A program made the position numbers and the translations under genes. The notes below the pieces were generated by a model that was given only the letters and a program-made list of their open reading frames with translations, searched no databases and had not been told where the DNA came from. This document shows positions 51,640 through 59,208 of a stretch of 64,000 nucleotides of DNA, one piece after another. The stretch lies in NCBI GenBank assembly GCA_016704275.1, contig JADJAK010000001.1:124001-188000 (forward strand), read 5' to 3'. Each line of letters opens with the position of its first letter. Position 1 is the first letter of the stretch. Source of the stretch: Gemmatimonadota bacterium (GTDB lineage: Bacteria > Gemmatimonadota > Gemmatimonadetes > Gemmatimonadales > GWC2-71-9).

Positions 51640-52544
51640 CTGCGCCGGTCGGGACCGTCCTCGCCCGGGAAGGTGGCAGCTATCGTCTCCTCCTCGATGG
51701 CCGCGAATACGTCGCCATCCTCCGCGGCAAGGCGAAGCGCGCCGAGGATCGGGCCATCGCCGGTGACATCGTCACGATCGACCCGGCCACGCTCACCGAA
51801 GAGACGCTCGCGATCACTGGCGTCGAGCCGCGGCGCTCGTTGCTTGCGCGTCGCGTGCCGGATGGACGCGGGACGCGGCCGGTCGCGGCGAACGTCGATC
51901 AAGTGGTCGTGGTCATCGCCGCCGCCGACCCCGATCCGATTCCGCAGTTGATGGATCGCCTGCTGGTGGTGGCCGAGGCCAATGAGATCCCCTGCTGGGT
52001 CGTCGTCAACAAGACCGATCTCGGATCGGCTGCCCCGATCGAGGCGCACCTGCGGGCGTCGGGCTATCGTGTGCTGCCCACGGCGGCGCGCGCCGGCGAA
52101 GGGGTGGAAGCACTGCGCACGGCGCTCTTCGGCGCGACCTCGGTGCTTACCGGGCCCAGTGGTGCAGGGAAGTCGTCGTTGCTGAATGCCCTTGAGCCGG
52201 GGCTCGGCCTGCGCGTCGGGGCCGTCTCGGCCAAGGTCGGTCGCGGGACCCACACCACCGTCACGGCAACGATGATCCCGATGGCCGGGGGCGGCTTCGT
52301 GGTCGACACGCCGGGCTTCAGTGAAGTGGGAGTGTGGGACCTGGCGCGCGGGGAACTCGATTCCTGCTTTCCGGAGTTCCGCGAGTTCGTTGGCAGCTGC
52401 AAGTACGGCGATTGCCTCCATCGCATCGAACCCGGCTGCGCCATCCGTGCCGCCGTGGCGCGCGGCGACATTCCTGCCGCCCGCCACGATTCCTACCTCG
52501 CCATCCTTGCCGAACTCGAGGGACTCCCCGAGTCCTGGGAGTAG
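51636..52544 (+). CDS. rsgA: Ribosome small subunit-dependent GTPase RsgA
   Basis: Circularly permuted GTPase that helps late 30S assembly. 302 residues. Order of motifs is N-terminal OB fold (1-80), G4 VVNKTDLG, G1 TGPSGAGKSSLLN, G3 VVDTPGFSEVG, and the C-terminal zinc site CKYGDCLHRIEPGC with its C-x4-C-x-H-x5-C pattern. TTG start at 51636 overlaps the preceding stop. Confidence 0.95.
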   Translation: MTAPVGTVLAREGGSYRLLLDGREYVAILRGKAKRAEDRAIAGDIVTIDPATLTEETLAITGVEPRRSLLARRVPDGRGTRPVAANVDQVVVVIAAADPDPIPQLMDRLLVVAEANEIPCWVVVNKTDLGSAAPIEAHLRASGYRVLPTAARAGEGVEALRTALFGATSVLTGPSGAGKSSLLNALEPGLGLRVGAVSAKVGRGTHTTVTATMIPMAGGGFVVDTPGFSEVGVWDLARGELDSCFPEFREFVGSCKYGDCLHRIEPGCAIRAAVARGDIPAARHDSYLAILAELEGLPESWE

Positions 52545-52547
52545 CAG

Positions 52548-53873
52548 CTACTTCGGCGGGAGCGCCGCGCCGCGGCGGCAGTTGTCGACGCCATCCAGCC
52601 CCGCCTCCGAACAGAGTACCTCGCGCCGCGGCACATCAGTCGGATACAGCACGACGATCTGCTCCCCCACCGCGACGAAGCACTGCTCCCGGTTCTTCCC
52701 CGGGGGCACATCCTGGCAGAAGGCGATGCCATCCGCCGGCTTCGCCGTGACGTCGATGTAATTCTTGACCACGCCGACGAAGCAATACGGCTGGTAGGCC
52801 GGGTCGCCATTGGTGCAGTATTCGATCGCCTTGTCGTTGTTCTGCACGGACATGCCGCTCGCATTGGTGCCGAGGCTCTGATAGCAGAGCGGACGCCACT
52901 GCGTGCCAACCTTGTCGCACGCGGCGGTCGCGAGCCCGAAGCGCCCGCCGGTGCTGGCCAGGATGATGCCGCCCTGCAGCTGATAGCAGGCGCTGCGGTA
53001 CTTCGGCTCGGTCGCCGAGCAGGGATAGAGCGCGTCGGTGGAATCGCGCATCTTGAAGGTGATCGCGCCAAGCGCCGGGGCGTGGTTCATCCCCGCCATC
53101 CCGCCATGGGCCGAGTGGTCCGCCGCGGCGTTCGCTGCACTCGACTTCTCCAGCGCACGCACCGAGACGTGGTGGCCACCGGCCATCGACGCGATGGCGT
53201 TCTCCATGAAGGCTCCGCCGTAGCACGCCTCGCGGTCCCAGCCATTCGCCAACCAGTCGCAGCGGGTCAGCGCCGCCGGCAAGTCCCAGTTGAGCGCCAT
53301 CTCGAAGCCGTGCCCGAGGCCGTGGACGCACTGGAAGCGAAGCCAGAGCTCCTTCACGTCCGACGCCACGGCGTCACACAACGTCACCGCGCGCGTCGAG
53401 TCGAGTGTCCCCTCGGCCGTCAGGTAGGACTGGATGACGCCGTGATAGCAGCCGGATTGATAGAGGCCGTTGCAGCCGCGGAAGACGGTCGACACGTCGT
53501 CGCCCGGCTTCCACGCGCGAATGCCGATCACGTGCGTGTAGCCGTGTCCCTCGCGTTCGACATCCTCATGCGCCTTCCCGAGTTGCGCGAGCGCGCCCAG
53601 CGCCATGCCGGTGCGGCCATTGGCCGCCAGCCCGACGAAGAAGTCTTCCAGGCAGGTGCGGCGCACTTCCGTCGAATCCGATCGGCACTGCCGATGGGCG
53701 AGCGTTGCGAGGCCGGCACTGTCGCCGCGGGTCGCAAGGGTGTCGATGGTGGCGCTGAGCGCCGTCGGCGTCAACGGCGTCTGGGCGGCACAGGCCGCGC
53801 CCACGAGGCAGGTGACGACCGCGACCCCTACCGTCCACGCCGCTCGCTTCTCGCTTCTCGCTTCTCGCTTCAC
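52548..53873 (-). CDS. Exported Cys-rich protein with His/Met patch
   Basis: A 441-residue exported protein from GTG 53873 (GTGA overlap). The first residues KREARSEKR, the positive n-region of the signal peptide, are encoded by a heptamer array. Then comes a hydrophobic core and AACAAQ. About 18 Cys lie in the mature part, repeatedly as C-[YFV]-x-G or C-x-x-x-x-G: SGCYHG, FQCVHGLGHGFE, REACYGGAFMEN, RSACYQLQGG, PLCYQSLG, PYCFVGV, EQCFVAVG. A His/Met patch (HSAHGGMAGMNH) is in the middle. A repeated disulfide-stabilised helical fold is likely; the patch may bind copper. No known family recognised. Confidence 0.65.
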   Translation of the reverse strand: MKREARSEKRAAWTVGVAVVTCLVGAACAAQTPLTPTALSATIDTLATRGDSAGLATLAHRQCRSDSTEVRRTCLEDFFVGLAANGRTGMALGALAQLGKAHEDVEREGHGYTHVIGIRAWKPGDDVSTVFRGCNGLYQSGCYHGVIQSYLTAEGTLDSTRAVTLCDAVASDVKELWLRFQCVHGLGHGFEMALNWDLPAALTRCDWLANGWDREACYGGAFMENAIASMAGGHHVSVRALEKSSAANAAADHSAHGGMAGMNHAPALGAITFKMRDSTDALYPCSATEPKYRSACYQLQGGIILASTGGRFGLATAACDKVGTQWRPLCYQSLGTNASGMSVQNNDKAIEYCTNGDPAYQPYCFVGVVKNYIDVTAKPADGIAFCQDVPPGKNREQCFVAVGEQIVVLYPTDVPRREVLCSEAGLDGVDNCRRGAALPPK

Positions 53874-53874
53874 G
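53841..53874. repeat. CTCGCTT heptamer array within a coding start
   Basis: Four tandem CTCGCTT-type units (complement AAGCGAG) covering the GTG start and the first residues of the minus-strand Cys-rich gene. Confidence 0.8.
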
Positions 53875-54205
53875 CCGTCTGCTCCCCGTTGGTCTTCTTT
53901 GTCCACCGATCCGCATCCCGCGTCTCCACCTTCGCCATCATCGCGTCGAACGCCACCTGCAGATCGATCCCCTCGCGGTTCGCCATGCAGATCAGCACGA
54001 AGAGGATGTCGGCCATCTCCATGCCCATACTGCCCTCCGCCTCATCCCGCTTCTTGGTCTTCTGGCCGAAGCGGTGATTCACCTCGCGCGCCAGCTCACC
54101 CACCTCTTCGCTGAGGCGCGTCATGTTGGTCAGCGGATGGAAGTAGCCTTCCTCGAATTGGGCGATCCAGGCGTCAACCCGGCGCTGGGAATCGGTCAGG
54201 GACAT
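53870..54205 (-). CDS. MazG-like nucleotide pyrophosphohydrolase
   Basis: A 111-residue all-alpha NTP pyrophosphohydrolase. Metal-binding acids appear in LSEEVGELAREVNHRFG (E-E-x-x-E) and MEMADILFVLICMAN (E-x-x-D). Members of this small-MazG class remove non-canonical dNTPs. ATG 54205 gives the family-like N-terminus; the longer frame from 54328 runs into repeat sequence. The stop overlaps the start of the Cys-rich gene. Confidence 0.85.
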   Translation of the reverse strand: MSLTDSQRRVDAWIAQFEEGYFHPLTNMTRLSEEVGELAREVNHRFGQKTKKRDEAEGSMGMEMADILFVLICMANREGIDLQVAFDAMMAKVETRDADRWTKKTNGEQTA

Positions 54206-54230
54206 GGATGGAGGGGGGTGAGGGAGGACG

Positions 54231-54361
54231 GCGAACAGCGAACGGCGGGAACGGAACGGTGAACGTGAACGGAACGGGAAACGTACCCGTGAGGATGCGA
54301 AACGCGTTGCGTCCCATCCCCCGTTCACCGTTCACCGTTCACCGGTCACTGGTCACTGGTC
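54231..54361. repeat. GAACGG and GTTCACC/GGTCACT arrays
   Basis: A series of (G)GAACGG and GTGAACG units at 54231-54290 faces three GTTCACC and two GGTCACT units at 54321-54361. The arms are partly complementary. They fill the 216-bp gap between the divergent mazG-like gene and the small + strand gene at 54422; nothing else is visible in this gap. Confidence 0.75.
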
Positions 54362-54421
54362 CCTCACCCCCACCTATACTTCCTCCCCAAACCAACCTGC
54401 CGCCCCAAACGGAGACCCTTG

Positions 54422-54670
54422 ATGCGCTCTCGGGACCGAATTCTCAATAACCTCGATCAGATCTACCGCGAATCGTACGACCTCGCCAAGGGCGCCGAGG
54501 CGACCACCCGGATGGCCGACCTGGACAACGCCTACATGCGCGACCAGCTGATGCTCGAGATCCTCCTCGACATCCGTGACCTCTTCGCCGTGACCCCCGC
54601 CGCCCCGGCCTCCTCTGGGCAGACGGCGCTGGAGAAGCTGGCGGCGTTGAAGCGGCTGGCGGGGAGGTAG
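54422..54670 (+). CDS. Small helical protein, unknown
   Basis: An 82-residue soluble protein, ATG 54422, with GGAG at 54411-54414 as ribosome-binding site. Predicted mostly helical (NNLDQIYRESYDLAKGAEA; YMRDQLMLEILLDIRDLF) and ending in a basic helix. No domain recognised. It lies 24 bp before the 2-oxoacid dehydrogenase gene, likely the same transcript. Confidence 0.6.
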   Translation: MRSRDRILNNLDQIYRESYDLAKGAEATTRMADLDNAYMRDQLMLEILLDIRDLFAVTPAAPASSGQTALEKLAALKRLAGR

Positions 54671-54694
54671 GCGGCGGGGCGATCTTTCCCCCCC

Positions 54695-56812
54695 ATGGCT
54701 ACTCGAACCCCTGCGCGCTCGCGGTCCGCCACCAAGCTCGACAAGGCCGACCTGCTTGAGTTCTACCGGTTGATGCTCCTCTCCCGGCGCCTCGACGACA
54801 AGGAAATCCAGCTCAAGCGCCAGAATCGGATCTTCTTCCAGATCTCCGGCGCCGGGCACGAAGCGGTCCTGGTGGCTGCGGCGAAGGTGTTCCGCGCCGC
54901 CCACGACTGGTTCTACCTCTACTACCGCGACCGCGCCTTCTGCCTCGGCCTCGGCATGACCGCCACCGAGCAGCTCCTCTCGGCCGTGGCGGCCGCGGAG
55001 GATCCGAACTCCGGTGGGCGCCAGATGCCGTCGCACTGGGGGCACAAGGAGCTCAACATCGTCTCGACCTCCTCGCCGACCGGGACCCAGTTCCTGCAGG
55101 CGGTGGGCGCGGCCGAGACGTGGCTGCGCGCGTCCGCCGATGAGCGGCTGAGCGAGCTGACCCGCGGCGACGAAGTGATCCTCTGCACCACCGGCGACGG
55201 CACCACCAGCGAGGGCGAGTTCTGGGAGGCGATGAACTCCGCCTGCAATCTCAAGCTGCCGGTGGTCTTCCTGGTCGAGGACAACGGCTATGCGATCTCC
55301 GTCCCGGTGCAGGTGCAGACCGCCGGCGGCTCGATCTCGAAGTTGCTGGGTTCCTTCCCGAACCTGCTGATCATTGAAGTCGATGGCTGCGATCCGGTGG
55401 CCTCCCACGAGGCGATGCAGCGGGCGCACGACTACTGCCGCCAGCGGAAGGGGCCGGCGCTTGTCCATGCCCACGTCATCCGCCCCTACTCGCACTCGCT
55501 CTCGGACGACGAGGTCCACTACCGGACCACCGCCGAGCGCGAGGCCGACGCCCTCCGCGATCCGGTGACGGTCTTCCCGCGGCAGTTGGTCGAGCAGGGC
55601 GTGGCGACGGAAGCGGAGTTGGCGCTGATTCAGCAGCAAATCGAGGAAGAGGTCACCATCGCGACCGACATCGCGCTGGCCGCGCCGCAGCCGGCGTTGA
55701 ACACCATCTATGACTACGTCTATTCGCCCGACGTCGATCCGACCGCGGAGCAGTTCGACACCGAGGACGATCCGCAGACCAGCGGCGACCCGACCACGAT
55801 GGTGGACCTGCTCAACAGCTGCCTCAAGGACGAGATGACCCGCGATCCGCGGATCGTCATCTTCGGTGAGGATGTCGCCGATGCCTCGAAGCCCGAGGCC
55901 TTGGGCGACGTGAAGGGGAAGGGCGGCGTCTTCAAGGTGACGTGGGGGCTGCAGAAGCTCTTCGGCTCGGACCGGGTCTACAACTCACCACTCGCCGAGG
56001 CCAACATCGTCGGCCGCGCGATCGGCCTGGCCACGCGCGGGATGAAGCCGGTGGTCGAGATCCAGTTCTTCGACTACATCTGGCCCGCCTACATGCAGAT
56101 CCGCGACGAACTCGCGCTGATGCGCTGGCGCTCCAACAACGCCTTCGCGTCGCCCGTGGTCATCCGCGTGACGTATGGCGGCTATCTGAAGGGCGGGGCG
56201 GTGTACCACTCGCAGACCGGCGCGGCGATCTTCACCGGCGTCCCCGGCCTCCGCGTGATCTGCCCGAGCACCGCACTCGATGCCAATGGCCTCCTCCGGA
56301 CGGCGATCCGTTGCGAAGATCCGGTGATCTTCCTCGAGCACAAGCACCTCTACCGCCAGGCCTACAACAAGGGCGCCTACCCGGGCCCGAACTTCATGAT
56401 TCCGTTCGGCAAGGCGAACGTGGTCAAGGAAGGCAGCGACGCCACGCTGATCACCTACGGCGCCGTGGTCCAGCGCGCGGTGCAGGCCGCCAAGGACCTC
56501 GAGGAGGCCACCGGGCAGCGCGTCGAGGTGATCGACCTCCGCTCGCTCAATCCGGTCGACTGGGACACCATCGCCGCCTCGGTCAAGAAGACCTCGCGCG
56601 TGATCGTCGCCTACGAGGACTCGCTCTCGTGGGGCTATGGCTCGGAGATCGCCGCGAAGATCGCCGACGAGATGTTCGAGTGGCTCGATGCCCCGGTGCG
56701 CCGCATTGCCGCCACCGACACCTTCGTGGCCTACGCGCCGGAGCTCGAGGACGTGATTCTGCCACAGGTGGAGAGTCTGGGGAAGGCGATGCGGGAGATT
56801 CTGGCCTACTGA
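54695..56812 (+). CDS. 2-oxoacid dehydrogenase E1, alpha and beta subunits fused
   Basis: A 705-residue fused E1 of the branched-chain 2-oxoacid / pyruvate dehydrogenase class. The alpha part (about 1-340) has SHWGHKELN and the TPP motif GDGTTSEGEFWEAMNSACNLKLPVVFLVEDN. The beta part (about 365-705) has FGEDVADASK, NSPLAEANIVGRAIGLA, FFDYIWPA and the C-terminal IDLRSLNPVDWDTI and EDSLSWGYGSEIAAKI. Separate genes in most bacteria, fused in Bacteroidota and relatives. E2 and E3 genes are not adjacent. Branched-chain substrates are more likely than pyruvate. Confidence 0.9.
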   Translation: MATRTPARSRSATKLDKADLLEFYRLMLLSRRLDDKEIQLKRQNRIFFQISGAGHEAVLVAAAKVFRAAHDWFYLYYRDRAFCLGLGMTATEQLLSAVAAAEDPNSGGRQMPSHWGHKELNIVSTSSPTGTQFLQAVGAAETWLRASADERLSELTRGDEVILCTTGDGTTSEGEFWEAMNSACNLKLPVVFLVEDNGYAISVPVQVQTAGGSISKLLGSFPNLLIIEVDGCDPVASHEAMQRAHDYCRQRKGPALVHAHVIRPYSHSLSDDEVHYRTTAEREADALRDPVTVFPRQLVEQGVATEAELALIQQQIEEEVTIATDIALAAPQPALNTIYDYVYSPDVDPTAEQFDTEDDPQTSGDPTTMVDLLNSCLKDEMTRDPRIVIFGEDVADASKPEALGDVKGKGGVFKVTWGLQKLFGSDRVYNSPLAEANIVGRAIGLATRGMKPVVEIQFFDYIWPAYMQIRDELALMRWRSNNAFASPVVIRVTYGGYLKGGAVYHSQTGAAIFTGVPGLRVICPSTALDANGLLRTAIRCEDPVIFLEHKHLYRQAYNKGAYPGPNFMIPFGKANVVKEGSDATLITYGAVVQRAVQAAKDLEEATGQRVEVIDLRSLNPVDWDTIAASVKKTSRVIVAYEDSLSWGYGSEIAAKIADEMFEWLDAPVRRIAATDTFVAYAPELEDVILPQVESLGKAMREILAY

Positions 56813-56816
56813 ACAA

Positions 56817-56926
56817 CGTCGTAGGTCGTAAGTCCTAAGTCGTAGGTCAAGAACGGTGAAGGCCGGCCTCCTCGTTGGGATGCCGGCCTTCATGACTTAC
56901 GACCTACGACCTACGACCTACGACCC
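56817..56926. repeat. GTCGTAG heptamer arms flanking a hairpin (second copy)
   Basis: Left arm 56817-56848 (GTCGTAG, GTCGTAA, GTCCTAA), right arm 56894-56926 (CTACGAC units), around the hairpin 56858-56891. Same architecture as 28914-29016, again between convergent genes. Confidence 0.85.
56858..56891. terminator. Terminator-like hairpin inside heptamer arms
   Basis: Stem GAAGGCCGGC / GCCGGCCTTC with a 14-bp loop, identical stem to that at 28950-28982. Between the convergent E1 fusion and Ser/Thr kinase genes. Confidence 0.75.
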
Positions 56927-56927
56927 C

Positions 56928-58904
56928 CTACAGCCCCTTCACCTCTGCCGCCGCGCTGATCGCATTGTCGATATCCCGCGTGATCGCGCGGGCCTGCTGC
57001 GTCGCCAGGGCGAGGTTGTCGCTCATGGCGCCGACGCCGCGTTCCTTGATGCGCAGCAATTCCAGCCGAAGCCCCTGCATCATCAGCACGCTGCTCTCCA
57101 GCTTGTCGGTGATCTCGGTGCGTCGGTTCTGCAGGTCGAGACACGCCTTGAGCTGACGGTCGAGCATCGCCTGCTGGCGGTCGCGCTCCTCGCTCTCCGG
57201 CCGCGACTTGAGCTCGGCCAGCCGCGCCTCGATCGTCACGACGTCCTGCACCCCGACCCGATCCATGTCGTTGAGGGTGCGCGCCAGCTGCCCGGCGCGA
57301 TCGTGGAGACCATCGATGGTCTGGATCATCTCGGGGAACATCGAGCGGTCGGTGTCGGTCAGCGAGCCCCAGAGCGAGATGATCGCGCTGCGGTCGCCAT
57401 AGACCTGCTGCATCTTCGGCAGCCACGGCCCATACTCCTCGGGCTTCGGCGCGGCGACCTGCCTGATGCCCTTGAGCGCCTTCGTCTGGCTCGCCGGAAT
57501 GGCGTCGGGGGCATCGGGGCGATTGAGCACGTCGCGCCACGAGTACCCCGCCTGCCACAGCTCGGAGTAACGCTTGAAGAGGCCGATCGACATGCCGCCG
57601 GCCACAAAGAGGAACCACGGCCCGTCGAGGCCGGTGGCCACGTTGATCATGAAGCAGCCACCGACCACCGCGGCGAACTTGGCGAACTCCGCCCGCGCCT
57701 GGCGCACCAACTTCGGCTCGCCCGTTTCGGGAAGCGCCGGCTCGTTGTTCTTGAGGCCGCGGCGCACCGCGCGCCCCTGCTCACGCGCCACCCGCCCGGC
57801 GTCGCGGAGACCACCGACGTCCCGCGCGGCCGGACGGCCGGGGAGGTTGTTCCGATTGCCGGCGGCGTCGCCCAGCGGGGCACGGGTCGGGCGCGCCGTC
57901 CCGCGATCACCCAGCGGCGGACGCGCCAGCGGGCGCGGCGAGGGGCGGGTCGGATTGCCTGCGCGGTTGGGTGAGGCAGTCCGATTCGGCGCCGCGGCAC
58001 GCTCGGCGGCGCGCATGCCCAGCCCGGTCGGGCGATAGCCAGCCACCGACCGGCTCTCGAGGGCCCGGCGAAGCGCCTCGGCCGACGCCCAGCGGTTCTC
58101 GGGGTCCTTCTCGAGGCAACGCGCCACCGCCAACGAGAGGTCCTCCGGGATGTCCGGATACTTCTCGTGCAGCAGCGGTGCGACCTCCGTGATGTGCTTC
58201 ATCAGGATACCAGCCACCGTCGGGGCGTTGAACGGCAGCTCCCCCGACAACATCTGATAGGCAACGACGCCGACCGAATAGAGGTCGCTGCGGCCGTCGA
58301 TCTCGCGCTCGCCGGCGGCCTGCTCCGGGCTCATGTACGACGGCGTACCGATCGCCATCCCCGCGGAGGTCAGCGTGGCGCTGCTGGTCGACGACATCGC
58401 CTTGGCGATGCCGAAGTCCGTCACCATCACGCGGCCGCGAGTCCCCTCGAGGAGGATGTTGTCCGGCTTGATGTCCCGATGGATGATCGACAGCGCGTGT
58501 GCGGCCGAGAGTGCGTCGGCCGTCTCACGCATGATCCTGCGCGTCTCCTCGGCCGGGACGCGGCCACGGCGACGAATGCGCGCGGCGAGCGACTCGCCCT
58601 CGATCAGCCCCATCACGAAATAGACGATGCCTTTCCCCTGGCCGACGTCGTGAATGGGCACGATGTGCGGATGGGCCAGCTTGGCGGCCGTCTGCGCCTC
58701 GCGCGTGAACCGCTCGCGGATCTCGCTCGAGAACGCCAGCTCCGGCGGGAGCGCCTTGATCGCCACCCGTCGTTGCAGTCGCTCGTCCCGCGCGCGGTAC
58801 ACCACCCCCATGCCGCCGCGACCGATCTCTCCCTCGATCGTATAAGCATCGCCAAGCGCCTCTTTGAGGAGGGCCGGCAGAGGATGCGGTGTGGGATCGG
58901 TCAT
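56928..58904 (-). CDS. Serine/threonine protein kinase with 2-TM and coiled-coil C-terminus
   Basis: A 658-residue Hanks-type kinase, catalytically intact: GRGGMG (28-33), ATP Lys50 in VAIK, Glu69, HRDIKPDN (Asp144) and DFG (Asp163), with GTPSYMSPEQ in the activation loop. The kinase domain ends about 285. It is followed by a Pro/Arg/Asn-rich linker (about 290-400), two transmembrane helices (VVGGCFMINVATGLDG, WFLFVAGGMSIGLF) and a long coiled coil to the end. The kinase domain is therefore N-terminal and cytoplasmic, and the coiled coil may be cytoplasmic as well. No PASTA or sensor domain. Divergent from lon. Confidence 0.88.
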   Translation of the reverse strand: MTDPTPHPLPALLKEALGDAYTIEGEIGRGGMGVVYRARDERLQRRVAIKALPPELAFSSEIRERFTREAQTAAKLAHPHIVPIHDVGQGKGIVYFVMGLIEGESLAARIRRRGRVPAEETRRIMRETADALSAAHALSIIHRDIKPDNILLEGTRGRVMVTDFGIAKAMSSTSSATLTSAGMAIGTPSYMSPEQAAGEREIDGRSDLYSVGVVAYQMLSGELPFNAPTVAGILMKHITEVAPLLHEKYPDIPEDLSLAVARCLEKDPENRWASAEALRRALESRSVAGYRPTGLGMRAAERAAAPNRTASPNRAGNPTRPSPRPLARPPLGDRGTARPTRAPLGDAAGNRNNLPGRPAARDVGGLRDAGRVAREQGRAVRRGLKNNEPALPETGEPKLVRQARAEFAKFAAVVGGCFMINVATGLDGPWFLFVAGGMSIGLFKRYSELWQAGYSWRDVLNRPDAPDAIPASQTKALKGIRQVAAPKPEEYGPWLPKMQQVYGDRSAIISLWGSLTDTDRSMFPEMIQTIDGLHDRAGQLARTLNDMDRVGVQDVVTIEARLAELKSRPESEERDRQQAMLDRQLKACLDLQNRRTEITDKLESSVLMMQGLRLELLRIKERGVGAMSDNLALATQQARAITRDIDNAISAAAEVKGL

Positions 58905-59208
58905 TCAGGATCCGGGCGGCGGGACAATGACAGTCGCGATACGGGACGCTAACCCCGGAATTTGTACCGAGATGCACCTGCGAGCAACGTGCCGAGCCGC
59001 ACCTGCCGTCGCGACAGGAAGTGAAGTTTCCTCCCTGAAACGTTTGTGCCCCTCTGGCGGACCCTCCGCGGACCTATCGGCCACCCCGGCAGGTATCTTG
59101 GGAGCAGGGCTGGCACGGCGGATGCCCCTTGCCTCCCCATCGCGCCGTGGACCGGTGCACCGCCCCCCTGCGGTCCCCGTCCAGGCGCTGTGTCTCAAGG
59201 AGAACCTC
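58905..59208. promoter_or_regulatory. Divergent promoter region of kinase and lon
   Basis: 304 bp with no gene. It contains a short inverted repeat GTTTC-N6-GAAAC at 59026-59041 and the palindrome AAACGTTT at 59038-59045, and a clear Shine-Dalgarno AAGGAGA at 59197-59203 for lon. I see no convincing CIRCE, HAIR or sigma-32 element. Confidence 0.4.

Noticed and set aside
58905..59208. Heat-shock operator (CIRCE or HAIR) upstream of lon
   Set aside because: Only a 5-bp inverted repeat GTTTC-N6-GAAAC is present, too short and unlike the known consensus.
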